Below, one piece after another: positions 45,724-57,638 of a stretch of 64,000 bases of DNA (its first letter is position 1; each line of letters begins with the position of its first letter). Where the stretch lies: the NCBI GenBank assembly GCA_016858145.1, contig JAEHOE010000053.1, positions 248,001 to 312,000 of the forward strand, in the 5' to 3' direction. The position numbers were made by a program, and so were the translations under genes. The notes beneath the pieces are model-generated. The model was not told the origin of the DNA and made no database searches. It saw nothing but the letters and a program-made list of their open reading frames with translations. The DNA is from Edaphochlamys debaryana. Lineage: Eukaryota; Chlorophyta; Chlorophyceae; Chlamydomonadales.

Positions 45724-45996
45724 CTACTCCGTGTGCGTCTCCTCCTTGTGCGTTTCCTCCTTGTGGGGGTGCACACCGACCACCTCAGCGACCTTGCCTA
45801 GCCCGCTGCCGATGGTGTCGGCCACCGCGCCAAGCCCATGCAACGTCTTCGTCACTCCAACCTCCAGCGTCTCGTCGACCTTGTCGACCACGTGATCAAA
45901 TGTGACTCCGGCATCGTGGGCGACCTTGTTAACGCCAGGCGTGTGCTCAACCAATTGCTTGAGGGGCGTAGGGTGGGCCTCCGGAGCGTGGGCCAT
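45724..45996 (-). CDS. Small hydrophilic protein of 90 residues, unknown
   Basis: A single-exon frame with a favourable start context (aaacaATGGCC). It begins MAHAPEAHPTPLKQLVEHTP and ends with a near-perfect repeat, HKEETHKEETHTE. The middle has a regular pattern of Val/Gly/Asp/Lys that could form an amphipathic helix (FDHVVDKVDETLEVGV). There is no signal peptide or membrane segment. It resembles late-embryogenesis or stress-type small hydrophilic proteins only in composition; I assign no function. Codon use is typical of neighbouring genes. It could be a spurious frame in GC-rich DNA, so confidence is moderate. Confidence 0.45.
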   Translation of the reverse strand: MAHAPEAHPTPLKQLVEHTPGVNKVAHDAGVTFDHVVDKVDETLEVGVTKTLHGLGAVADTIGSGLGKVAEVVGVHPHKEETHKEETHTE

Positions 45997-47271
45997 TGTT
46001 TAATCGTTGGCTGCTGGTAGGCTTGCGGAGTTATCAGCTGTGCTTGTGGTTGCGCGACCTGCTACGTCAAAGCACTACGGCAATGTGTTGCACGCACGCG
46101 TTCGCGTTAAGCCACGGAGTGATGTGATAAGCAGTGATGACAAGCTGTACGTGCGGCTACGCAATTCGGAAAATGAGCTCGCAGGCGAGGAGGCAGGTCA
46201 CAATGCATCTGGCCTGGCCGTCAGGCCACGGCCTGGTACGGAGCCGTTGGGCCGTTGCGTGTCCAGAGACGTGCGTGCCCCTTCGCGGATGCCCAGCAAT
46301 AGTTTCACTGCAGTGTATTCTGAGGGGAGCGGTCGCGAGGGGCGGCCCCTGCGGGACTCCGCTTTACAAACAGAGCACGCGCGCACGCACTCGCAGATTC
46401 GCGCGTGCCGTCGTGCATCCGCCCAGCCCCCAGGACTCTTCCCGCGCTTCCAACTTGGCTGGGCTGTCACCACTGACCTCTCGTGCAACTGCAGTGCTGT
46501 TGCCCACTTGCCCCTTTGCGCTAAGCCTCTGGGGCCAGTCGGCCAGTCCTTGGCTTCCTGCCCAGAGTCCGGGGAACAGGCGACAGACGCTGCCCCGAGC
46601 GCAAGGCACGCAGCCAACGGGGCGACTGGGTACGGTGTGTCACCTCGATATTTCAGCGAAGGGTCCAATCCCAACTCCATCCAGGTCACGCATCGCCCAA
46701 CCTCCATCGCTCCGGCCCCCAACCAGCTTCATAGCCCGTCGCACGTCGCCTACATACAAGAGGCCCCCAGCCCGCATCCGCGGCCTTCACGTAAGGTACC
46801 GCCCCTCCGCGGTGTGCAGCCCACAGCCCTGCTCCACGGCCCCTTCCCAAGGCCGCGCAACCCCCGGCGCCTGCGCGGCCCCCCTCCCCAACCCTCCTCA
46901 CGCCTCCACAGCCAGTGTGCACCCAAGTGCTCCATGCAGGGCACGGGTCTGCCCAGTACCGCATCGGCCCCGCTAGCTTCCGCGGGTCTCCGCCTCCTCC
47001 TCCACGCCCCGTCCCGCCCCAAGGCGCGTCCGCTCCAGCTCATCCATCGCCTCCATCCCTGCCCTCGTGACGCCAAGCAGCGTCCGCAACACGTCTCCCA
47101 CCTCCGCAGCTCGGTCCCAAGGCCTGCGTGCTCCCGCTCCGTGCTCCTTCAGGGATCCGCCGCAACGCCCCTGCGTTCCACCTGCTCCCTGGTGCGGATC
47201 GGTCTGTATCGCCCGCCTCGGCTCCGAGCTCCCTCCGCCTCCCTCCGCCAGCCCTGCAGGGCCCCGCCCCT
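45997..47271. other. Promoter of the small gene and 3' region of MTHFR
   Basis: A 434-codon plus-strand open frame covers this stretch, but it is Pro/Ser/Arg-rich, lacks domains, and is explained by GC-rich composition. I consider the stretch non-coding. Confidence 0.35.
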
Positions 47272-50200
47272 CTACGCCAGCAGGGTCTTGAACAGGTCGC
47301 CCGCCACGTAGTCGTTGTCCACCACCGACACCAGCACCCACGTGTCGTGGATGGCCTGCAGTACATCGCACGTGCGTACGGGTGCGTTAGTAATGGTAGT
47401 CTTGCACGGACCGCGAATCCCCGATCCGATGAGATTGTTGTCCATCCCATCAAGGAGACCCCCAAGCCCTCCCGCCCTACCTCCCCTGTCCCCTCCTTAG
47501 GATTGTCCACCCTCACCTGCCAGACCCAAGCAGGACCCAGGTACCCGAACCCCTCCGACCCCCTCGGTCGCAGCCCCCAGCCCCACCTGCAGCACGGCGC
47601 GCGACTCCGACCCCTCCTCGTACAGGTTGGCCCACTCGGACAGCCACAGCTCGAACGCCTCGTCCTTCCACACCGCGAAGGAGGCGGGGCACACCACCGT
47701 GGGCTGAATCACCTCCTTGCCTGCGTGCGGGGAGGGGTGGTTGGTCGGTTGGCTGGTTTGTGTGGTTGGGTGGCGCTCGGACGGGTGGGGCATGACAGGT
47801 GACAAGAGGAGGCTTGGCATGAGCATGACAAACTCATCGAGCAAGGACGAGGATGAGGAGGGCGGTGAAGTGAGGACCGCCCGAGTGCTCCCAAGTGCAC
47901 CCAAAGAGAACCCCGTGCTGCAGGAACCCAGGACCCAAGACCGGATTCCCGACCTTTTGCCCCCCGCACGGACAACAGCAGAAAGAGACTCTGGACCCGC
48001 GACCCTGGACCCGCACTCCACCCCATTCCTGGACAACAGCACCACATGGACAACAGACCACGCACGCACCCGGGAAGACGCCCCAGGTGAGGGCGTTGAC
48101 GCCGTCCGCCTCCATGTTGCCCTCCGTGGGGCCGGCGGCGGTGGTGGCCAGGTAGGACACCGAGGGCGCGGCGTCCAGGCGGGCGCGCAGCGAGGCCCAG
48201 GAGGCGGGCGAGCAGAAGAACTCCACGTAGGCCTTGCCGTACACGTAGCTGCGAGTACGGCATTTGGGGGAAAGGGCAGGAAAAGAGTGAGATGCGGTCA
48301 CCGGTAGGGTGGGGGCGCGCATGAGGGAGGGTGCGGCGAGGGCGGGCTCTCGTGGCTCCGGCCACGGCTTCACTGCTCGAGGACCGCCTCGCCCACCCGC
48401 CTCGACCCCCCAGACAAGCAGTTTGTGCGCATCATCTGCGCCTTGCTACCCCAACCCCAGCACCGGCCCACAGCCCAGCCCATTTGAGCCAGGGTGGTGT
48501 CCGCACCCGCCGGGCCTCACCCGTTGGCGCCGCCCCAGCCGTGCGTGGCGTCGGTGCTGGGCAGTCCGTTGATGCGGGGTTGGGAGTTGATGGTCAGGAA
48601 GCCTGGGGGCGGGGGGTGGGGGAAGCGAGAGCGAGTGATACACCAGTGCCTACCGTACACGTCTGCACTCTCCTTGGATCAAGCCCTCATCATGGCTAGG
48701 GCAGCAGCATCCGAGGCATCAGCTGCATTGGAGTGACCAACGAGACGCACGCATGCCAGCCCGCCAGCCTTGCCCAACCGCCAACCGCACCCAACCGCCA
48801 ACCGCCTCCCAACTGACTACAACCGCCAATGGCCTCACCCGAGGCGTTGAGCTGCGTGAGCGGCTCCTTGATGGCGGCGGTCTCGGCCGCGCAGCCGCCC
48901 TCCATCTCGCTCCAGGGCAGCATCGTCACCTCGCCCTTGACGTACCTGGCGGTTGGCGGTTGTGGCGGTTGTGTAAATGCGGGTTGCAGGGGTGGTCACC
49001 ACATCCAGCCCTCCACACGCCCTCCGGCCCCCCCCCCGGTCCCAGCCTCCTTCCAGCCTCCTGTCCTTCCCCACATCCCCACGCCCCCCCCCCCTCCTCT
49101 GCTCACTTGACAAACACCTCCTGCACGTCCTCCACCCCCGACAGGGTGGCGCCCCAGGCGGCGCGGGCCTTCTCCTTGCGCGCGTCAGAGGACTGGGGGA
49201 GGGGGTTGCGGGGCCGGGGGTTCGGGTGTTCAGCAGGGCGGCGATCGTTGGCATGCGGGGGTTACGCCGGGGCGGAGTGGTCGTTTTTCGATCGCACCAG
49301 GCACTGCACTGCCGAGGCCATGCCTGGACAGCACCCTCCTTGGGAGTTCCGGGCGCCCCCAGAATTGCCCGGGCTCTTCCCCACTTCCCCCCCCCTCACG
49401 GTGTGGCGGCGCATGAACTGGTAGTCCGACAGGGTGCCGTACGCGGGGGAGCGAGAGTTGCCCCAGCGGCCCGAGGGGTAGCTGTCCCAGTCCTGGGGTG
49501 GGTGGGGGTGGAAGGAGGGGGTGGGGGCTCCCGTCAGTTCACCAAGCCCACGTCGACCTTGCGGGCCCCGCTGCGCCCTCTCCGACTCCGCCTCCCACCA
49601 TCCCAAACCCTCTCGGACGGCCCCCAACTGCGTCCCCGGCCCCCGCCCCCCGACACTCCCGGCCGCCCTTCCCACGCTGACCCTCCCGTGAAGCGATCAG
49701 CCGATCACCGGTACACCCCCACCTGCGTGCGCTTGAGGTAGGCCTTGGGGCGGTTGCTCCAGAACACGGGCCGCACGCCCTCCACGGAGCGGGAGGTGCC
49801 GGCGGGCACGTGGCGCCAGGGCAGGGGCTGGGGGGGGGGGCGGGGGCGGGAGGGGGGCCAGGATGCGCTGTCAGGAGGTGATTCCACGAACCCATTCGCC
49901 CCCCCCCCCTCCTCCCTGTGTACTGAGTTCCGCCGGCCACGGCTTGACTACTCGTAAAATCCCCGCGCCCACCCCTCCCCTCCCCTTGCCCCTCTGCCTT
50001 GTCGTCCTCCCCTGACTCCCCCCTCCCTCACCCCCCTCCCCCTCCCCCCACCCCTCCCCCCCACCCTGGGGATCTTGGCGGGGTCCACCATGCCCAGCCG
50101 CTCCAGGATGGCCAGCGCCGAGCGCTCCAAGTTGAGCGTGTACAGGTGCACGCCCGGGGTGCCGGCGTCCAGCAGTTGGCGGCACATCTTGACGCCCAGG

Positions 50201-53200
50201 TCGATGCCGAAGTTCTATGGAGGGAGGAGGGGTAGGTAGGGGAAGGGGGAGAGCGGATGAGGGGAACGGGGTAGGCAGGGAGGACTGCTGCTGTGCTTTG
50301 ATGGCCTCCAACCGCGGACACACGCGTCGGCAAAACACACACGTTTTGCCTCCTTTCCCCCCCTCCGTCCCCCCCACCTTGACGGCCTCGTCGTTGTCCT
50401 TGATGGCCTCCAGAGCGGCGTCCAGCTCAGCGGGCACCTGGGGGGTGGGGTCGGGTGGGTGGGGGGGGGGAGGAGGGTGTCCTTAACCGAAGAGGGGTGG
50501 AGGAGGGCGGGGATGAGGGCTCCGGACGGCAACATGGAGCAGCGAGCCCGTTGAGCCACAGCCAAGAAAGCCTATGCCCCCTGCCGCATGTCTGCACCGC
50601 CCATCCTCATCTGTCCCCACCACCACAAACCCACGCAACCCGACAACCGCACCCCCCCCCCGCCCCCACCTTGGTCTTGCAGAAACCGGTCATACGCTTG
50701 AATCCGCCGTACGTCATGATCGGCATGATGCCGGGCAGGATGGGGCAGTTGATGCCCACGGACCTGTCAGGGGGGAGGGGAGGGGGGGGAGGACGGCCAG
50801 GGCCAAGAAGTGGGACCAACGTGTTGGGGCCCATCCACACACAACCATCACCCCAGAGCGACCGTCGCCTCACAGGGGGCTTAGACGTCAGAGCCCTGCC
50901 TCCCGCCCTGTGCCTCCTCCTAACCCCCACCTGCAGTCCTCGACAAATTGCAGGATGCAAATCCCCCCCACACACACGCATACCCGCACGTGCCTTCCCC
51001 ACCCCCCCCCACCCCCACACACCTGCAGTCCTTGACGAACTGCAGGAAGCGCTCCACGTCGTAGAAGAGCTGAGTGATAATCAGGTCGCCGCCGGCCTCC
51101 ACCTGGGGGGGGGGGCGGAAACGTACGGAAAGCGGGGCAGGTGTTCGGGCAAGAGAAGAGTAAGGGGAGGAGCGTGGTGTTCACGTGTCCGGGCACATCC
51201 AGGGCGGGGGGCTGGGTGAAGGGAGGCGCGGATGTGGCTGTGGCCGCAACCCCCCATGCAGGCCCCTCCCCACCCCCCCACCTTCTCCTTCAGGTATGCA
51301 ATGTCTGCCCAGTAGTTCTTCTGCATCTGCTCCGGGTCGTCCACGATGCCGTCGGGGTGCGCCTCGGGGTAGCCCGCCACGCAGATACCGAAGTAGTCGC
51401 CGTGCTCCTTCCTGGGGGGAGGGAGGGGGGTTGGGAACGACGCGCTCAGCTTGCGTCCTTGGCATGGTTCAGCTGGCAGCCCCCCCTCAAACCCTCCCTC
51501 TTCCTGGTTGGGAACGACGCGGGAAGGGAGGGCCGGCCCGCTTCCCGGCACCGCAGTTCCCGCGGTGCCAGGGCCTGCTCCCTGACCTCCGCCCGCTCTG
51601 TCCGCTTGACCAGGTCCAGCCCGTCCCCCGCCTTCACCCTCCCTACTCCCCCTCTCCCCTTCCCCATCGCCCTCTGCAGCCCCACCCTCTCCCGTGCCAT
51701 CTCCTCCCAACCCCCTCCCCTCCCCCCCTCCCCTCCCCCCCTCTCCTCCCCCCCTCCCCTCCCCCCCTCCCCTCCCCCCTCCCCTCCCCCCTCTCCTGCC
51801 CCCTCCCCTCCCCTCCCCCCCCCTCCCCCCCCCCCCTCCTGATGTACTTGACCAGGTCCAGGGCGCAGCTGAAGCCGCCCTCCACAGCCTCGAACTTGTC
51901 CTGGCCCTGCGTGGTGGGAGGGGGGCGCACAGGGTGGCAGGGGGGCCCGTTCATCCCCTTTCCCTACTACTGTTCGCTCGCTAGGGCCCCTTGCGTGGGG
52001 GGCCTGTGTTAACCTCTGCCGACCGCCGAAGTGCGCTCATCCAGGCTCCCCGGCAAATTTTCCTCGCACGGGCGGGGGCCAGCTTAAGTTCGGGTCTTTC
52101 CAAGCCTTCAAAACGGCCTTCCGGGGCGCGCGACGCTAGCCCAAGCCCAGGCCCAGGCCCAGCGTCCAGGCCTGTGCCCCGGGCCAGTACTGGTGACGAT
52201 CGGCAGCAGTGGGCGCCTCCTAGCTGCGCTTTGCCTCCGACGCACTCCACGTCCGCTCGCGTGAGGCCATGGACTGACTGCCGGATTACCGCTTGGGTTC
52301 TCTAGTAACACTGCTGGAAGCGCTAGGAATCCCTCCTCTCGTCCTTCCTAATTCTGGGACTGCCAGGGATCTCTTCTCAGGGATCTGGGGCCGGACCATT
52401 GGGGCCGGACCACGGATCCTTCCGCTGTTGTGCTGTTTTGCTGTTCGGGTCCATTCCGTGCCTCGCTCGCGCCCCGCACAGCCCCTCGAGAGGCCCTCCT
52501 CGAGTGCCGCACGCCTCACCTTGGGCGGGTCACCGCGCAGGGCCAGGATGTTGCGGACGCCCATCTTCTTGACCTGCAGGTCGGAAGCAGGAGGGGCCGC
52601 GACTGGGGTCACGGCCTGCGACCACACCAGCCCCTCGTCCGCCGGATGACGCCCCTCAGCTCCGGAGTGTGTCCTTCCCTTCCTTGCTCAAGTCCTCTTA
52701 AGTGCCCAGGCTTGAGCCCCCTTCGTGGCCGTGCCTACCCAGGCTCCTCGAGCAGCCCTGACCCCCACCCTGCCCCTTACCTCCTTGAGGGCGCTCTCCA
52801 GCTTCTCAATCTGTTGGCGGAAACACGGGGTGAGGCCTCAGCGTCAGATGCCACTGAGTAAGACCATGCCCGTGCTTTACAACACCGTCTTGGCACCGGC
52901 GCCACCTCCTGTGCCCCAGCCCCTTCCTCGCTACCTTGAGCTTGCCTCCCTTCCCTCACACGTACAGCCCTTCCCCCTTCTTTTCACCCCCCTCCTGCCC
53001 CCCCCCCCAACATCCTGCGTCAGGACCGTCTTCGGCAGGGAGCCACCTCCCGCGCGCAGCCTCCTTTCCCCGTTCCCTTGAGCTCTCCTCCTTTTCCCCC
53101 CACGCACAGCTCTCCTCCCTCCCTTCCCCCCCCCCTCCTGCCCCCCTTCCCAAGCCTGCAGAGGCACTCGCCTGCATGTTGGTGCAGGTGAGGTGCATCA

Positions 53201-53896
53201 TGGTCTCCACGCAGATCTGGCGGGAGCGAGGGACACAAGGGAAAGAAGCGTTTTAGTTGAGCTCGACGAGTGAGGGAAGCACAGCGCGAGAGGTCTCAAG
53301 CACGCGGCGGGGGGGGGGGTTCCGTGGCGCCGTAGGGCGAGCGAAAAGTGTGTGGGCCGAGGCCGGGCAACGTGTAATACCCCCCTCCCCCCGGCCCCGG
53401 GCCGTTAGCTCGCCTCCACGGCTGCCCCTGCCCTGCCCTCCGACGCCCTAGGTCAGCCCACGCACCTGGTTCTGCATGCGGGCAGCGATGTCCAGGGTGA
53501 CGTCGGCCGTGGAGCCGCCAGCGCCCCAGGTGATGTCGCAGAAGACCGGGGCATAGGTGACCATGCGCTCCAGGCGCTCGAACAGGTTCTCAACGCCCTA
53601 CGGCAGGTGCGATTGGCACAGCAGGAGCGAGCAGCAGGCGGTTAGCGGCCCTGCCGCGGGATTGTGCACTTGCAGCTCACCAAGCCCTGTTGCTCCAGCG
53701 ATCACCGCGATCAGCACGCCACTTGGGCCGTCGTGGTGACGCAATTGACTAGAGTGACCGCGCTCAGGGGCCCACTAGTGCGTCGCCCATCGGCCCAGCC
53801 GGCGCGCACCTCCTCCGTGCGCGGCGGGAAGAACTCGAAGGAGAAGAAAGTCTTCCCCTCCTTGACCTTCTGGTTGATCTTATCGATAAGCTTCAT
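47272..53896 (-). CDS. MTHFR: Methylenetetrahydrofolate reductase
   Basis: Reduces 5,10-methylene-THF to 5-methyl-THF for methionine synthesis. Nineteen exons give 599 residues, the usual plant length: 53896-53810, 53597-53466, 53216-53172, 52810-52781, 52573-52520, 51906-51839, 51411-51282, 51102-51023, 50763-50670, 50437-50378, 50214-50065, 49827-49723, 49492-49400, 49192-49107, 48945-48839, 48602-48521, 48248-48070, 47720-47587 and 47355-47272. The catalytic FAD TIM barrel is clear: [44 protein letters not shown] strand, [72 protein letters not shown]. The C-terminal regulatory domain of eukaryotic enzymes follows: [68 protein letters not shown]. Intron 3 has a GC donor, and intron 6 has no GT donor at the required point. 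Confidence 0.95.
50929..50961 (-). repeat. MTHFR: Decayed copy of the end of MTHFR exon 8 inside the next intron
   Basis: The sequence here matches the last bases of exon 8 (51023-51051), including the splice donor, at about 24 of 28 positions. It encodes a worn version of LQFVKDCR. It is non-productive but keeps a GT donor. Confidence 0.65.
51643..51840. repeat. Polypyrimidine/polypurine tract in MTHFR intron 6
   Basis: Nearly 200 bases of C/T on the plus strand (A/G on the coding strand), made of repeated CCCCTCCC and CCTCCCCC units with mirror symmetry. It begins at the very edge of exon 6. Such tracts can form triplex DNA and are prone to length change. Confidence 0.85.
51837..51839 (-). 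other. MTHFR: MTHFR exon 6 end without GT donor
   Basis: Reading must leave the exon after TACATCAG to rejoin at 51411 ([11 protein letters not shown]), but the next bases are GAGGGGGGG and no GT occurs in the following purine tract. The acceptor at 51411 is normal. Either the donor is non-canonical or this G-run was mis-assembled. Confidence 0.6.
53171..53215 (-). other. MTHFR: MTHFR exon 3 and its GC donor
   Basis: Exon 3 ([13 protein letters not shown]) ends CAG followed by GCGAGT, a donor consensus with C in place of T, at 53171-53166. The neighbouring phases require this point. Confidence 0.75.
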
Positions 53897-54646
53897 TTTC
53901 CCGGGGCTCGCGGGTGCGGAGTCAGAAGTAGAGGATTGGTTGGAGCTGGCGCTCGCAGCCGCTTGCGTCGCGGCAGGGGTGGCTCACACGTGATCACGGA
54001 GCCGAGACTAAGGGAAACTCAGGTTGTGGGCGAGGGGCTCTTCTGGCGCGGAGGGGCGGGGCCCTGCCGGACAGGCGCGCCAGGATTACGGGGAATTGCT
54101 GCTTTTGCCCGAAACCACAGCGAGCGCAGCATAGTTCGGCAAACCATACGTGCCATACAGCATCTCGAGCTCTCTTGAGCATGCACACAGGGGCGCCAAC
54201 CGGTGCCGACCTGCCATCGCCGACACGCGCGCGCGAGACGCTCTCCCCTACCCACCACCGATTCCTTTGGGCTCTACCTCAGGAGCTATAAACGTTTACA
54301 GGCTAGGCACGACAGTAGCCAGCCGGCACGCCCCCTGCAACCCATCCTGGCCAGCGGCCAGCTTGGGGCCGCCGTCGCCGCCCCGCCCGGAGCTGCAACG
54401 CTGTGGACCCCTGCAGCGCCTAACCCGCAGAAGCCCGGGGGTCCGCAGCTTCAAAGGGCGGGTTGGGGCTCTTCGCCCCTTCACCCCGCCCTTGCTTCTT
54501 GAGGGGCCGGCTCCGGCGCCGAGGGCCTCCCTCCCTCCCTCGGGCAGTCGGTCGCCAGCAGGCCGCTTGGCGACACCATGGCTCTTCTCGACTGAAAGCG
54601 CAAGCAACATAACTACTTGACGGAATCAGCCGACTGACAGCCAGGC
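53897..54646. promoter_or_regulatory. Divergent promoter region (MTHFR / NSUN methyltransferase)
   Basis: The two start codons face away from each other across 750 bases, so both promoters must lie here. No clear TATA box or named element was recognised. Confidence 0.35.
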
Positions 54647-57137
54647 ATGGACGCCGCGAAGCTGAGCTCGCTGCGGCGCCACCTGGCCTCCTACCTGCCT
54701 GCGGACCTGCTCGACCGCGTGTGGGAGGGCGGCTTCTGCGTCCAGCGGCAGCCCTCCTTCCGACTCAATACCCTGCGCCTGGGCCTGGGCCTGGGCCCGG
54801 GCCCGGGTCCGGGCCTGCGCCCGGAGGCCAGCAGTGGAGAGAGCAGGCGAAGCGGCCAGGGCGGTGGAGGCGGCCAGGGGGCTGGAGCTGGACAAATGGG
54901 AGGCAGGGGCGCTGCCGCCCGAAGCCTCCTCGGGGCCTTTGCCAGCCTTTGGGGAGGTGCCTCGGCGCCTTCGGTCGCGGACGCGGCACGTCCCTCCGGT
55001 GGGGCTGAAGCCCTGGAGGCGGAGGCACGAGAGGTTGTACGGCAGCTGTTGGAGGGCTTTGGCCTGGACCCGTCCACACCCGTTGAGGCCTGCCCCTACC
55101 TGCCCGCGGCCCGCCTTCTCCCGGCCGCGTGTGCGCCCCACGTGCGGGTGGGCGGGCCCGCTAAGGACCTGCCGCCCCTCAAGGTGGGCCCGAGTGGGGC
55201 CGGGGTGGGGCCGGGAGACCTCACCCCCTCTAGGCGGACGTGTTGGGGAGAAGCTTTCCGGTTGCCTCGACCCTGGTCTCTGACTGTGCCAACCCCTGCT
55301 GCCTGCCCTTCCCCATCTAGGCCGGCTCCGCCTACTTCATGGGGCTATCCAGCATGCTGCCCACGCTCGCGCTCATGGCGCCACACCCTGGGGCCGGGGC
55401 CCCAGGGGCCCCAGCTCACGCACCAGCAGGGGGCGGCAGCAGCGGCGGCAGCAGCAGAGGGCGTGGCATGGTGCCCAGGGCAGGGGCAGGGGCAAGAGGA
55501 GGCGGGCGCGAGGGCGCCCCGGGTCTGCGCGTGCTGGACCTGTGCGCTGCGCCCGGCGGCAAGACGGCTCTACTGGCGGACCTGCTGGGCGGAGCGGCGG
55601 GGGGCAGCATCGTGGCCGTGGATGCCAGGCGGGTGGGGCGGAGGGGGCATAGGCGCCTGAGGGGTGGGGCAGGGGGGCAGCAAGGTCTGGGCGGGGCGAT
55701 GAGGGGTTCAAGGATGTTGCGGCGAGCTGGCCCCGTGGGCTGGGGCTGGGGCTGGGGCTGGGGCGAGGGGAATCGAGAACTAATACTCTTGTTCACGCCC
55801 TTGTGTACCCGTCTTGACCGGCGAACCCCGCAGCTGGCCCCGGCTGCAGCGCATGAGGTACAACCTAGAGCGCCTCCTGCCCGAACCAGGGGACTCAGCG
55901 GGCGGCAGTGGTGAGCCCCCAGGGCCCCACGCATCCGTGTCAGGATGGGATGCGCCTGCCGCTAGCCATAGCGCCAACCGCCGCATGTGGCAGTACGGTT
56001 GCGTGACCGCCGTACACGCGGACGGCACCCGGCTCGAGGTGGATCCACACACGGGCCAGCCGCTCGTCACGGGCAACCGACAGCGTACGGCACATGTACG
56101 ACATCGTGTGGGCGGATTTGGAGGGGGAGATGGGGGATTGTACGGCGTCGGGGCCTTGTACGACAGGGTGCTGGTGGACGCGCCGTGCACCGGCCTGGGG
56201 CGGCTGCAGTTGCTGCGGCCCGAGGACACATGGCCGGACGGTTGGGACGAGCAGGCTGGGCGGCGGGCGGCCATACGGCAGCGGATGCTGCTACGGCGCG
56301 CGGCGGCTCTCGTACGGCCGGGCGGTACGATCGTGTACAGCACGTGCACGCTGGACCCGCAGGAGAATGAGATGGTGAGGCTGAGCGGGACGGGGGCACG
56401 TGGTGTTATGGCGCTCAGTCGGGTCCCTCTTTTGAGATCAGAGCTTTGCCCCTGCGCTGAAGGCCGCCTGCGGCAAATCGCCTCTTGCATTCCAGGCGCC
56501 TCCGTTCCCTGCCCTTCCCCTCCCCTCCGTGCAGGTCGTGGCCTGGCTGTTGGGCGAGGTGGAGGGGATTCGCCTCGTGGAGCCGCTCCTGCCCATGCCC
56601 ATGCCGGCAACGGGGCCGGCCCCTGGGCCTGGCGCCACGTCCACACCACCCTCGGAGCCGGGGCCAGGGGCGGACTGCGGGCCAGACGGGCAGGCACAGC
56701 CCGGTGCCTCCCTCGCCAAGCCGCTGCCCTTCGCCACCGCGCCACGGCGGATCGATGCCGCTCGCGCTACCCACCCTGCGACTGCTGCGCCCCCAAACCC
56801 GCCCTCGGTGCTTGGGGCGACGACGGGACCGATCGCCTCATCAGGCGAGGGTTCGTGTTGGGCCTGGGTGCCCATGCGGACCGCTCTGGAAGCACATAGG
56901 CCGGGCAGTACTTGCGTTCCTGTTGTGGATGGGCCGGGGTGGGGCCCGGAGGTTGGGGACCGAGGGAGAGCAAGTGGTGGGAGGGGCCGCGGGCGTGGCG
57001 GGGAGGAAGGGGTGACGGGGCCCCCGACACGGCCCAGGGGTGAGGCAGCGGAGGCGCTGGCGAGGGGCTGCGTGCGTGTGGTCCCGGGGGCAACGTATGA
57101 GGGGTTCTTCCTGGCACAGTTTGTCCGGGAGGCGTGA
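54647..57137 (+). CDS. NOL1/NOP2/Sun-family RNA cytosine-C5 methyltransferase
   Basis: Transfers methyl from SAM to C5 of cytosine in rRNA or tRNA. Four exons (54647-55183, 55321-55628, 55834-56374, 56535-57137) give 662 residues. An N-terminal segment (RRHLASYLPADLLDRVWEGG) precedes a Gly-rich insert. AGSAYFMGLSSMLPTLALM precedes the SAM-binding motif LRVLDLCAAPGGKTALLADL near residue 250. SWPRLQRMRYNLERL follows across an intron. Motif IV is VLVDAPCTGLGRLQLLRP near 395, and motif VI is YSTCTLDPQENE near 450, so both Cys of the RsmB/NSUN mechanism are present. The last exon begins VVAWLLGEVEGIRLVEPLLP and ends YEGFFLAQFVREA. Intron 2 appears to use a GC donor at 55629. The target RNA and compartment cannot be told; it resembles the NSUN5/RsmB-like group. 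Confidence 0.88.
55629..55833 (+). other. GC-AG intron of the NSUN gene
   Basis: Exon 2 ends GATGCCAG and is followed by GCGGGT. Joining to the acceptor at 55833 keeps the frame and restores the conserved WPRLQRMRYNL helix. Use of the nearby GT two codons later breaks the frame. Confidence 0.7.
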
Positions 57138-57638
57138 GGAGACCGAGATGAGATGTTAAGAGCGAGCGAAGGATTACGAACGCGTGAGGTTTGCTGGAGC
57201 TGAGGTATCACAGCAGTGGCCAGGCCCTTGGGAGTGCCTGGTGGCCGGTGCCATTGAGGGGCGGCTAGATATCAGGGCAAGGATGCGACGGTTACAGCAG
57301 GAACCGCCTCCAGAAGTGGAGGGGATGAGCGAGAGCGCCACCTACTGGGTGTGGGACAAGGCCGGGCTTGTGCACTGTCGTACACCCATCACCAAGCTCC
57401 AGATCGAGATGCACGTGTGCATCCGTACCGTAGCGTATGCCGTACCGTCCATGTGGCAGCGGCATCTCGTGAGCCCTGCCTGGCTTTTGCCAACGCTCAT
57501 GCTTCGACATATCCGTATTTAAACGTAAATGACTAGTTGCTGCACAGGGCTCCTGCAGCCAGCCCCTACCCTCTGTCTCTTCTACGATGCCATGACACTG
57601 CGGGCACGGCTTCAGCCACTGCCTGGCGCCCCGACCAC
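57138..57638. other. Convergent 3' region
   Basis: It holds the 3' ends of the NSUN gene (plus) and the SGNH gene (minus). TGTAA on the minus strand at 57296-57292 is a possible polyadenylation signal for the SGNH gene. Confidence 0.4.

Noticed and set aside
46007..47311. 434-codon open frame on the plus strand
   Set aside because: Pro/Ser/Arg-rich, no domain, no splice logic; its right end overlaps the last exon of MTHFR on the other strand. Long chance frames are expected at this GC content.
51650..51840. Possible simple-repeat CRISPR-like or satellite array
   Set aside because: The units are only C/T with irregular length; it is a polypyrimidine tract inside an intron.
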